DNA from: Neoceratodus forsteri
Taxonomy: Eukaryota; Chordata; Ceratodontiformes; Ceratodontidae
NCBI GenBank assembly: GCA_016271365.2
Contig: CM028129.1
Span: 460,550,501 to 460,614,500, forward strand
DNA: 64,000 nt
Reading direction: 5' to 3'
The notes below the pieces were generated by a model. That model was not told where the DNA came from, searched no databases, and saw only the letters and a list, made by a program, of their open reading frames with translations. Positions 42,707-52,808 of this stretch are shown here, one piece after another. Both the position numbers and the translations under genes were made by a program. The first letter of the stretch is position 1. Each line of letters begins with the position of its first letter.

Positions 42707-42720
42707 TTTAATTATAGTAT

Positions 42721-43264
42721 TTGTTGTACTACAGTTTGTGCAGTAACTTGTTTACCTGATTTATTCTTGTAATATTTCTTCTCCTAACTTGCCAAAAAAG
42801 CCTAACATGAGCAGATGCACATGTTTTTTGCACAGAGACGCATGCTCACCCTGCTTGGGCTCGCCCCGCTCACCAAAGGGCTAAAATATATGTCCCTGGA
42901 AGATCCAGAAGTGCTTTCATGGGTCAGGAGAGCCTCATGGCACGTTAAAGTATATTTAATATAAAAATAGTAAAATCACCACTTTCTGTGGTGTACAACA
43001 CACAGAGTACAGAGTCAATATTTAAAATCAGCCAAATATAGCTGTATGGCTCAGTTGTAATTCTGCTTAATATCGTAGAAAAACTACCACTCCTCTACCT
43101 AGCATGTACAGCGTGCTAGGGCTCACAGGAAACCTTGCATTGTGAGAGCAAAGTTAAACGCAGTCACAGACAAAATAACATACACATACAAATAGTTTTA
43201 TTATCCAATCTTCAGCAGCACTGGTATATATTGTGCAGTTTAATAGTATGACTGACTAACTGAC
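42721..43264. other. Non-coding stretch
   Basis: No gene recognised. It may include the CR1-C 5' leader. Confidence 0.45.
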
Positions 43265-43650
43265 TAATTTATAGTGCACATTCTCAAAAAGAAGGGAAAT
43301 TCATGGCAAAAAACTCTGTTTAATGCATCAGTTAGGGTTGTTCCACAATGACAAAAGTGAGAAAATTCAATCTTCGGGTTCCAACCCCCCTCGCACCCCA
43401 CCCCCACCCCACCAACAGGCATTGGGGTGTGTGTTGGGGTTGTCGGTCCTAACTCTCACCCCATTCTCCTATAATCCACCTCAGCTTGTTTACACATGGG
43501 ATGGGGTGAACATACACCCTGATGCCTGTTTGTGGGGGTGGGGTGCAAGGGGGGTGGGAACCCTAACATTGAATTTCCTCACTTTTGTCGCTATGGAACA
43601 ATCCTAACCGATGCATTAAATGTATTTTTTTGCCATGAACATATATATTT
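43265..43650. mobile_element. Foldback family F, copy d
   Basis: The most symmetric copy. The left end (AAATTCATGGCAAAAAACTC, TTAATGCATCAGTTAGGGTT, GACAAAAGTGAG) pairs with the right end (CTCACTTTTGTCGCTATGG, CCTAACCGATGCATTAAA, TTTTTTTGCCATGAACATAT). Inner arms of C-rich/G-rich sequence pair around 43440-43520. No reliable coding sequence; the frame 43323-43607 lies inside it. Confidence 0.78.
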
Positions 43651-43973
43651 ATATCTTTGTTTACCAGGTAGGTGCACTGATCTAATGGATTTGTTTTCAG
43701 GCACGATCTGGACCATAAAGATGGTACATAGGTTAATCAGACAATACACTTACATTAACAGAGAAAGGTACAGGAAATAGAATACACTGAGTATAATGAC
43801 TATAGCTTGGTACAATTAAGTGCAAGAATACAGCTGAAACACAATAACATAGCAACTAAAGTGCAGGTGCACTATACATGATGTACAATCAATCAGTCTT
43901 GTGACTGTTCAGCATTGTACAATGGGACAGTTTAGTCTTAGGTACAGAAGAATTAGGACTCTCATCTGAGGCT
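43651..43973. other. Non-coding stretch
   Basis: No gene or recognised repeat. Confidence 0.45.
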
Positions 43974-44216
43974 AGCCATGCCCCACCCCCAGACACCCAC
44001 CTGGGCAGCAGCAGGACAGCGGTATGGGTGCAGTAGGGTTTTGGGTCAATCTCACAAAAGAAGCACATTTAAAGTTTTTTAAGTACACAACATGCATTGT
44101 GAAATTAGTTAAAAAATACACAGTAGTGCAGTTACAGTGTTGTTATACAGTAGTTACAGTGTAGTTAGTGACACTTAAAATTATCATTCAGAAATCATTC
44201 CCTCATGAACTTACTG

Positions 44217-44340
44217 CAGTATAGCATAGTGGTTAAAAGCACTGGCTGGCAAACCTGGAAAACTGGGTTTAAATTCCAGAGCCACCACTTGTATACTGTG
44301 CAACCCAACAAAAAAATAACTAAAAATAAACATGCAATCT
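44217..44340 (+). mobile_element. tRNA-headed SINE-like sequence S3
   Basis: TATAGCATAGTGGTTAAAAG gives an A-box-like element and GGGTTTAAATTCC a B-box-like element about 35 nt later, followed by GAGCCACCACTTGTATACTG, a MIR-like wording, and an A-rich end. It is short and its boundaries are approximate. Confidence 0.6.
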
Positions 44341-44400
44341 AATATTGTAAATTGCTATAAAAAAAATCATTAATTTACATAATTACATATTGACTTTTAA

Positions 44401-44805
44401 TGGTGCTGTAGTTACTAAGGAATATGTTGCTTCTGTGGCATTGTTTCCACAGTTAATGCCTAACTAACATGTACTTACAAAGTAAGTATGCAGAAACTGA
44501 CACTTAAAATAAAGTGTAAGAAGAATGGTGTAACAGTGCTGTAGTTACCAAGGTATGTGCTGCTTCTTTGGCATTGTTTCCACAGTTATTGACTAATAAA
44601 CATGCATTTGCAAAGTAATGCAGAGTAATGCAGAAACTGACACTTAAAATAAAGTGTAAGAAGAAGGGTGTAACAGTACTGTAGTTACTAAGGAATGTGC
44701 TGCTTCTGTGGTATTGCTTCTACAGTTAATTCGTAACTAATATGCATTTGCAAAGTAAGTACGCAGAAACTGACACTTAAAGCATAAGAAGGGTGTAATT
44801 AATAT
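44401..44805. repeat. ~135-bp tandem repeat, three copies plus a partial
   Basis: Units start at about 44403, 44536 and 44676 with GT(G/A)CTGTAGTTAC, then TGCTGCTTCTnTGGnATTG, ACAGTTA and GCAGAAACTGACACTTAAA. A partial copy lies at about 44970-45010 at the inner edge of the right arm. Confidence 0.85.
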
Positions 44806-45084
44806 ACACTTACATTGAGTGTCAATGCTGTAGTTCTGATGTACATTTTCCTTCAGAAATTATTCCCTCATGCACATACTGCTTAATAACCGTACAATCT
44901 AATTTTATTAATTGCTATACAACTACACTGTTTACTTATACAATACAAATAATTTTCTGGCTTCCAACAGTGCTGTACTTATTAAGAAATGTGCTGCTTC
45001 TATGGCATTGACCCATACCTCTTCTACACCCACACTCCTGGCCTGCTACTGCCCAAGTGGGTAGCTGGGTGTGGGGCATGACTA

Positions 45085-45994
45085 CATACCATGCTTTATC
45101 ACCAATCTGCAGTAGGGAGTGGTGGTGGGTGGTGCCGGATACACAGGAGGGGAATCTTCCTTAGCCATTACATACTCTTTCCACTGGCTGAATGGTGTTG
45201 CTGCCATAGCATCATCCTTCACAACAAGCTATCCCAGCCCTCTGACTATACCATGAGGACTGGGAGCAAGGCAGTAAACACAGGCAGACCAGTAGGTCCC
45301 CTTACTGGAAAACAGCAGTAATGGGAAGACCACACATAACCCACAATTCCCTTATCCACACAGAATGCAGAATCCAGTCTGCTCCTGGTCAATCCATCTG
45401 ATTGGATGGCTGCTATTGATCATCAGGCCTGGGAATGCATATTTGGCACATTCCGTGCTGCCTATGTGAATAGGGTCTAATATTAGATCACATGTTTAGT
45501 AAGCAGTAAGTTGATGAGGGTCTGATTTCTGAATGAGAACTTACATCACAGCTACAGTACTGACATATGGTAAGTGTAAGTGTGTGCAGCTGCAAATACA
45601 TGCTACCTAGGCACTAACTGTGAAAACAGTACCATTATTTCTTGGCCACAACAATGTTATAGCAATTAGTAAATACGCACATTAAATATTTTTGTGTACT
45701 GTTGCATATCCATTCACAATATTAGACTGCATGTTTACTAACCTATAAGTTCATGAAAAACTGGAATGTAGATATGGAACATCATCTAAAGAGTTCCCAA
45801 TCAGTGCATTTAACTGTAGCAGACTGAAGTTGCATTGTATTCATATATATTTTTTCCCACTCCTCTTGCCCCACCCACCACTCCTTCAGGCTGGCAATGT
45901 CCTTCATCTGCTCCACTTGTCCTGTCCTGAGCCCTCCATCTGCACATTGCAGCCAGCCCCAAGGTAACCCAGACATAACCCTTCACTAGGCGGG
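45085..45994. other. Non-coding stretch
   Basis: No gene recognised. TATTAGATCACATGTTTAGTAA at 45481 is echoed by ATTAGACTGCATGTTTACTAA at 45721, a weak direct repeat. Confidence 0.45.
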
Positions 45995-46383
45995 TCCCCC
46001 TCCTCCGAGGGGAATGGCACCAGGGGGGCAACCAGCACAGATACTTAGCCCCAGGGTGCTGCTGCAGTGGAAGGGCTCTATCAGGGCATTGGCGGTAGTG
46101 GAGGACTGGCAGCCATCATCCAGTTGGTCGAGAGGTGGATTTCCACTTTTTCTATGGTGTTTCCACTTGCGTCTTCCGCAGTGCTCCTGGTCTCCACCAG
46201 AGGCCACTGCAGAGCGATGCCAACCCGCTACCAACCCCAGGAGAGGAGAGCAGTCCCTATGGATGCTCAATCCTCTCTTTCTCCTGCCAGCCTCCAGTGT
46301 CCTGAGTCTGTTCCAAAACCCGGGTCACCCGCGTAGCATGAGGTGTGGTGTCCAGCACCTCAACCCTCAGCACCACCAGGCTG
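45995..46383 (-). mobile_element. tRNA-headed SINE family S1, copy 3
   Basis: Read on the minus strand from 46383 it starts CAGCCTGGTGGTGCTGAGGG, GTTGAGGTGCTGGACACC, with a B-box-like GGTTTTGGAAC and the family body mark GAGAGGATTGAGCATCC. The 3' boundary is approximate. Confidence 0.7.
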
Positions 46384-46479
46384 GCTAGTATTCATATTTT
46401 AGTTAACATTCTGATTACACTTTAACATTTTTCTGTGTGATTACCTTTTAAATAAATGTCAGATAGACATACTTGAAAC

Positions 46480-47000
46480 AGTGCACACAACCTGCATTTA
46501 AATGTAGTTACACTTGTAAGAACAGATTTAATAATGCCAAAAGTAGTAACATAGTTGTTACACAACAGATTTGCTGTTACAATTTGCAGTAGCTATTACA
46601 TGTGTAGTTGCCCTTATACGAACAAATAACACAATGCCAGAAGAGTCAGAGTGGCAGTTGCACAATACATTTTCTGTTACACTTTGCAACAGCTGTTACA
46701 TGTGTAGTTACCCTTGTCAGAATGAAATGATTTGTACTGAAAGAGAGACTGTAGTAGTTGCACATGTATGCAAGTTGCATAACTACACCATACCCACATG
46801 TGAAACTAGTTAACAATAACATAGTAGTTACATGTAACTACACAGTAGTTACAGTGTAGTTACTTCATGAAAATTGTGTATAACTACTTAACACACAACT
46901 GTATAACTAGTTAACAGCTACATAGTAGTTACAGGTAACTACACAGTAGTTACAGTAAAGTTACAGCATAATTATACAGTAATACAGTGTAGTTAAGGAC
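46480..47000. repeat. ~100-bp satellite rich in GTAGTTAC
   Basis: Units with TGTAGTTACACTTGT at about 46505, 46601 and 46702, then AACTAGTTAACA at 46804 and 46905. It contains GTAGTTACATGTAACTAC (46824-46841), a perfect 18-nt palindrome. Related GTAGTTAC sequence occurs at 44120-44170. Confidence 0.8.
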
Positions 47001-47229
47001 ACATAAAATGTTACCTCATTCACATTTACTTGTAAGACAGCAAGTAAGTGCTGATGATAGTGGGATCATCTGCAAATTATCTTAATGTACTGTACATAGC
47101 TTCAGTGTGCTTCTGACCTACTGGCCTTGTGGTACCAATTTAGTAGAAGCCAATTCTATAAGTTAAATAGTGGGAGATCAAAAAGGTCATATAATTGATA
47201 TACACGAGTGCATGAGTGAGCAGAGGAAG

Positions 47230-47240
47230 AAGATGGCAGC
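47230..47240 (+). promoter_or_regulatory. YY1-like site at the L1 5' end
   Basis: AAGATGGCAGC matches the AAGATGGC core that lies at the start of mammalian L1 promoters. The position near the inferred 5' end supports this, but no experimental evidence exists here. Confidence 0.4.
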
Positions 47241-47699
47241 CTAAACCTTCCTGCATTCCTCTCCCAACTTTAAAAACTAGGAAAAACTCTTACAGCTGGA
47301 CCTTGAATCTCCAGCCTGACCTGCTAGGTGTCGGAATGTACCGACTAATGAATTACTGAATTTGGGATCAAAACTCCAAGTGGACACTCAGATAATACCA
47401 AGTAAGTCCCGTGCCACATTTCAGGCCTCTCAGATGGAATGGCAGTGAAAACAGCAGTGGCGCAGCTGGGCACAGAATGTCCCAACTGACTCAATAGAAC
47501 TGAAATTGCTCCTGCACCAAGTATTATAAAACATTATAATAAACAGAGAAAAAATTGCAACTTTAAAAAACTCAGTGGCCAGCCAAGAGAACAAGGTGCA
47601 GGTGATCCACCACAGAATGCTAGATGCCAAATTTTACCTGGCATACATCAACTAGAAAGACACTCACCATAAGGGATGAATTCAGGAGCTAGAAAGAAT

Positions 47700-48460
47700 G
47701 GTGCAGCTTCTGTAAAACTGTGCCGAGAACTCAGAGAATAGGAGTCAAAGAAACAACTTGCATTTTGTCTGCTTACCTGAGGGGTCTGAACTGAGGGAGC
47801 CCTCAGTCTTTCTACAAAGAGAACTGCCCAGGCTCCTGCAGCATGAATGGAGACAGCCCCTAGAAGTTGAGAGGGCACACCTCACTTTGGCTCACCCACT
47901 GAGAGAAGGCAACAGGAAAAGGCTGATTATTGCTATGTTTTTCTGTTACCCTGACAAAGAAAGAATCCTTACACTGGCTAGACAGATGGGCTCACTGGTA
48001 TGGAAAGATCATTGAATCTATATTTTTAATGATTACTCTGAGGAACTGGCTTTTAAAAGAAAGGGGTACACAGATACAAGGAAAGTCCTACAAGAACTGC
48101 AGTTGAAGTACCCTTTAATATACCCTGCAAAATTGTAGATCCTCAGGAATGAGGTTAAGAATACTTTTGAGAACCCAGATGAGGCATGGGACTACATCAA
48201 AAAGCACTGGCCAGAGAAAGTACCCACATCCAGACTGGGCAGCTGGCCCCAGAGAACAAGGGAAGGGCCACCAAGATCTGAGCTGCAGAGGAGACTAAGT
48301 AACAGATTTGCCCCATTGGCTGAAACTGAGCAGGAAAACCCAATGGAATGGCAAAATGTAAAATCCCAGCATAAGCAGAAGGGGAAGAAAAAATCAAAAC
48401 CCCTTCTACAAACAGAAGGGGCCAGAGCAGAGAAATTGCATTCACACATCCTCCTCTACA
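47700..48460 (+). pseudogene. L1 ORF1 protein (RNA-binding chaperone, broken)
   Basis: The frame 47758-48015 has NLHFVCLPEGSELREPS-type sequence (FVCLPEGSE), LEVERAHLTLAHPLREG and LIIAMFFCYPDKERILTLAR: the L1 ORF1 RRM core (Transposase_22 family), with the ERAH block. The next frame gives FNDYSEELAFKRKGY, VLQELQLKYPLIYPAKL and TFENPDEAWDYIKKHW, the C-terminal domain. The upstream coiled-coil part (from about 47440) is degraded. Stops and shifts make it a pseudogene. Confidence 0.82.
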
Positions 48461-50039
48461 GGGTCTGAATCCCTCAGAGAACTAGCTACAAAATGACAAG
48501 AGCAGGAGTCTAACCCACAACGAGCCCTTACTACCTTGCCAAAACAGGATCTAAAGAATACATTGGAGGAAAGAGAAACCATTGACCTCCAACAAGAAAT
48601 CATCTCATCTTGGGCTGAGGCAGCAGGGCAAGATCTGAGGGAATTCCAACCAGTACAACTGCAGATTGCAACTGCTGAATACATCTGGCTGCTGGACATC
48701 CCATGTCTGGTTGTACATCTGGGATCAGCACCTGAGTTAAGAACTCCAACAGTCTAACTCTTGCTACTTTCCTACACAGCAGGAGGGAACCTTAATCCCT
48801 GGACCGTTTCCTTTGACAGAAACCACATAATCATTGTAAGTACCCAGTTGTAAAGGGCACTATATGGTTCTTTGCTGTTTCCAACCCCTCTCAAACATCC
48901 CCACTCTTCCCCCACATCCCTCCTTTCATATCCACACAGTAGTTGGTATGCCTACACATCTCCCATTCTCTTTCCTTTCCTTTTCTTCAGACCTCCCTTC
49001 TATGCTTCGCTGTACAACTGCGAATAATTACTATAAGGGAATAATGTATTGTCTCTGTTAATGTATATAAGGATCATTACACAGCTGTAGGTCTAATGGT
49101 AGAGGGGAGAGTGAAGAGTGAGCCCTCTTAATTATCTTTGGCAGCCCGAGAAGCCAAAGGTGGGAGGGGTGAACAGACCAGTGGGTAGGAAAATGTTTTG
49201 CTCAATGCCGAACCCATGAATAGCAAGATAGGGCCCCCATCCCTTTGTATCATGGTACTCCAAGCCTAAGGAAAGGATTCACTCCCCCATCTTCATACAG
49301 CCTCTCCTGCTCTTTTCCTTCCACCATAGCTCTGGTAAATACAAATAGATGGAGATAATCACAGGCTAGCATAGTGCAGCTCCCAATCCAGCTTCCCCAA
49401 GCTGAGAGGGACACAGCATAAAACCAAGAATTATCTCCAGAATAAGGCTGGATTGTGGTTTCCTCCAAACAAAATATTTACTAAATGAAACATTGAAGGT
49501 TTACTGGAGGGGTGGGAGGCAGTTTGACTCTCAGACTGGCATGGCAGCTGCAGAACAAATATCCTGGAGATGGCACACAACTGGTCTGGCAGGGAATGAG
49601 ATGTGCCTAGAATGCAACACTGTGTGAGAGAGAGTTCCATTCCTGGCCAACTGTGCTTCAGTCCCTTGCAATTCTAGGTGAAACTGCACCACTGTGTGAT
49701 TCTTCGAGGAAATGCCCCAGCACTAGCAACCCCCCCATCCATATGAAGAACTGAGATTTACAGAGATAGGAGGGAGGGATGGATTGTAAGCTGGAGGAAT
49801 GATGGAGATAGATTAAATACCCTCTCACTTACTGGATGTTGTCCCTCTAGCTCCCATGACAAGCACTACCCTCGAGTCACTGGTTTGACCCGAGCATATG
49901 GGAAGAGTGGCACAATGTATGGCCGAATTCCTGGGCAGCCAACTACTGGGTTTACAGGGAGGGTGGGTGCAAGATAAGGAGACCATGTTCCAAACACAAA
50001 ATTTGTCACAGAATGCATGGGCACAAGCCAAGTTCCTGC
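48461..50039. other. Unassigned sequence, possibly L1-derived
   Basis: No confident coding domain. The left part follows L1 ORF1 and could be inter-ORF sequence. Frames such as 48536-48757 (+), 49431-49640 (-) and 49825-50049 (-) show no motif I recognise. Confidence 0.4.
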
Positions 50040-50475
50040 TATCAGTCAATCAAGTAGATTTATTGTGAAGCTAAAAAGCCATTACAATTTACAAATAAAC
50101 ACATCATCAATATACAATACAATAAAACTATCAGCACAAGTATTGCACTCACAAGTATATTGTACACTTTTCCATATTCCATATAACAGATTAGGTTGTT
50201 ACTTCTCATACAGTACATTCAAAAAGGCACATAAAGATTAATTATTGCACTGAAAAACATATTGCACACTTTCATATATTGCCAATATCAGAATTTCCAT
50301 ATTCTGACTCCTACATATTATGCCTAAGCTAAGTTACATGAGACTCTTTTCTTTACTTTAATAATCATTAAAATGTATTTAGCCAGTCTCTCAATACTCC
50401 ATTCATCTTCCACATGGAACATAATATTTGTAAGGGTGGTTTGATATATTTGATAAGTTTGATTACAGAAAGGTC

Positions 50476-52000
50476 CTAGCCTGCATATTCTTTCTTTATA
50501 GTACCAGGTATAATTCTATAGTACATGTATATGATCTTTTGTGCCTCCTTGAGAACCATCACAATTATTTGTAGAAAAGTTTTTTTTATCATATCACTTT
50601 CGTAAAACTTTGCTGGGCAATTGTTCAAACTTATATCTAGTAAAATAATGCAAAGGTTAGGCTCTTGTAAAATATCCAGATATGTTTCATATCCAAAATA
50701 ATAGTTATCCTTGGTGAACCATAATGTGTACCTTGAATTTCTTATAGATTCCAAGTCTTGCTTGTTCCAAAAAATTGGATATTTTTTCAGTTACTGTTGA
50801 TATTTTTTATATTTAGTACTCAGGGTAATGCCCTTATCCACTGCTAGTTTAAGATTTTGTAACTTATATTTTCCTAAAGTTTCCAGGACCTTGGATAGTC
50901 ACTAACCATTTTTGTATCCATGTCCAGCCAAGTTTCTTTTTCTTTCAAACATAATTTAACTGCCAGGGAATCTAGTAACCTAATAAGTCTTATCCAGTAG
51001 TGCATCTTATAACTGTCAACTTTTTGCTTTGATATTAGTAAGACCAAGTTCTGCCCTCATGTAGGCAGTGGGGCAGGAATGCACCACCTTAAGTACTTTT
51101 CTCAATGCCACAAATAATGGAGATAATAATTTATCAGTGTCTTTACATTCCAAGACTTCTGTTCCATACAAGATCTGTGTTTCCAACTTAGCTTTTATCA
51201 CAGTTAGTAGTGGCTCGATAGATAAACCACCATATTTATAATTGAAGTTTATCAATCCCTCTAGTGTTCTTTTTAATTTTTCTGAGATTACATCAGTATG
51301 TTCCTTCTAGAGACAATTTGCATGTACTGAGATACCTAAGTAAACATAACTAGGCACAATTTCCACCCTATCTCTATTCAATTTCAGTGAGGTGTTAATG
51401 AGGTTTTTTTGCCTAAATATTATTATTTGGGTCTTTTCTAAATTTATCTTCATTTTAAGTTCAGTTGATTTAGTAAGAATAAAGTCGAGTTTTTTTTGTA
51501 AACCTGATTTGGTTAATGAAAACAAAACAATATTGTCTACATAGGCCAGCAATGGGCAAGACTGCAGGCTGATTTTCGGAGAATGAGAAGGAAGCTCATG
51601 AATGTTTTTCAGCATGTTATCAATATATAATGAGAAGAGTAGTGGTACTAGAATGCATTCCTGTCTCACCCCTTTATTTATTTTAAAGACTGATGAGAGA
51701 TTGCCTGAGGGTCCCAGATGTATCTTAACCCAAGTATCATGATACAGAGAGGCCGTAATGCCCACAAGGTTTTTATCTATCCCACTATCAATTAATATGT
51801 TCCATAATATATTTCTAGATATTGAATTGGATGCTTGAGAGTAATCTATAAAGACAGTATAGAGTTTTCCAGCTTGGAGTATTACATACTTCTCTATCAG
51901 ACAAATTAAAATAAATACATTGTTCACTGTGAAATAGCTGTTCTGAAAGCCAGCTTGGTATTTGCAAAGACCTCCATTTACTGTAGCTCAACCTAGATTT
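50476..52000 (-). pseudogene. I-group-like copy 1: RT core and C-terminus (catalytic Asp lost)
   Basis: The frame 51307-51927 gives LYTVFIDYSQASNSISR (block A), GVRQECILVPLLFSLYIDNML (block B), LLAYVDNIVLFSLTKSGLQ (catalytic box YVDN at 51532-51543; second Asp is Asn) and MKINLEKTQIIIFRQ. The frame 51016-51255 continues with FNYKYGGLSIEPLLTVIKAK and AYMRAELGL. The frame 50476-50754 is the far C-terminus. It is inactive. Confidence 0.8.
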
Positions 52001-52486
52001 CCTACTGGGTCATAATGTCGCATGCTTAATAGCATACAACATTATGGCTACACAGCTACAGCATAGCCTGTAACCGCTAATGGTGCAATACTGCGTATAC
52101 TGCTGTAAGCGGTATTACACCAGTAGCACTTTCCCAGACAGAGGATATGACCTCTGCTGGGAGTGGGTTTCACCGAGTAGCTGCCATGGCTCACAGGACT
52201 GAGCCACAGCAGCAAGAACCCAGGCACTGTGTCTGGGACTGGGTTTGATTCCCAGTCCCAGAATCTTTTATTTATTACTCTTTTGTGTACTCCCTGTGTT
52301 GAACCCCTTTCCAGAATTGAGAATCTTTAGTGGGGGGTTCGGGGTGCAGCCCCCTCATAACAGGGGTGTGTGGGGCGTGGAGCCCCCTTACAGAAGAACG
52401 ACTTATGCCTTATGGCAGAAATCACACTTTATTGGCAGTGTGATTTTGCCATGAGACATGTCTTGCGACATTATGGCCCTGTGCCA
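52001..52486 (+). mobile_element. TIR element M, copy 1, with internal tRNA-like promoter
   Basis: 486 bp. The ends are complementary over GGnCATAATGTCGCA (TACTGGGTCATAATGTCG at the left, GCGACATTATGGCCC at the right), and the flanks are near-duplicates (CCTAGATTT 51992-52000, CCTGGATTT 52487-52495), suggesting a 9-10-bp target duplication as in Mutator-like elements. Subterminal hairpins occur at 52011-52046 and about 52079-52123. Inside are an A-box-like TGGCTCACAGG (52187) and B-box-like GGTTTGATTCCC (52242), 44 nt apart. No transposase. An inverted copy lies at 53757. Confidence 0.78.
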
Positions 52487-52651
52487 CCTGGATTTTAAGT
52501 CTTTCCAAGATAATCTTACTATTTTTAAACTTATGTCATGTAAGCTGATTGGGTGGTACATGGCTGGGTCAGTTACATTTCCCTTTCTGTGTATAGGTAT
52601 CATATTAACACCTCTCCAGGAATCTGGATAATAACCTGAGATAATACACAT
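52403..52651 (-). pseudogene. I-group-like copy 1: RT N-terminal blocks
   Basis: CIISGYYPDSWRGVNMIPIH, RKGNVTDPAMYHPISLHDIS and LSWKDLKSR are RT blocks 0-2. The coding sequence ends at 52487, where element M begins; the last residues of this frame lie in element M. Confidence 0.75.
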
Positions 52652-52808
52652 TAAAAAATATAGTTAAAACTTTCCCCCCAGAAGATAACTGCTCAGAGAT
52701 AAATTTCAGAGGAAATACCATCTGAGCTGGCCACTTTGTGTTTTTTGAGAGAGCTAATGGCCAAAAGAGCTTCTAACATAGTAATTGGCTGGGGAGCAGT
52801 TCTGAAAT

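Larger units (their letters stand above)
34372..42720 (-). mobile_element. CR1-C LINE (ORF1 plus endonuclease), split by a nested SINE and LINE
   Basis: A minus-strand CR1 whose ORF1 (42706-41640), endonuclease N-terminal half (41419-40962) and endonuclease C-terminal half (34892-34396) are separated by 6 kb of later insertions. Across the gap the reading joins inside the endonuclease between NNSENI and LIGDCNFP. The RT is missing: the element stops near 34372 at the 280-bp satellite, so it is truncated at its 3' side. Confidence 0.85.
43974..45084. mobile_element. 1.1-kb long-inverted-repeat element
   Basis: The outer arms, about 43976-44060 and 45005-45083, are complementary (GCCATGCCCCAC..CACCCACCTGGGCAG against its complement), with weaker pairing further in (GAAGCACATTT against AAATGTGCTGCTTC). 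Between the arms lie a tRNA-headed SINE (44217) and three ~135-bp tandem units (44401). There is no transposase. Confidence 0.65.
47200..48460 (+). mobile_element. L1-type LINE, 5' end with ORF1
   Basis: A plus-strand L1 start. An AAGATGGC motif lies at 47230, followed by a leader and a degenerate ORF1. ORF2 is not recognisable downstream, so this is either a fragment or an ORF1-only remnant. Confidence 0.7.

Noticed and set aside
44217..44290. Possible tRNA gene
   Set aside because: Only loose A/B-box similarity, followed by MIR-like wording; treated as SINE-like.
48461..50039. L1 ORF2 continuation
   Set aside because: I could not find endonuclease or RT blocks in any frame, so it is left unassigned.
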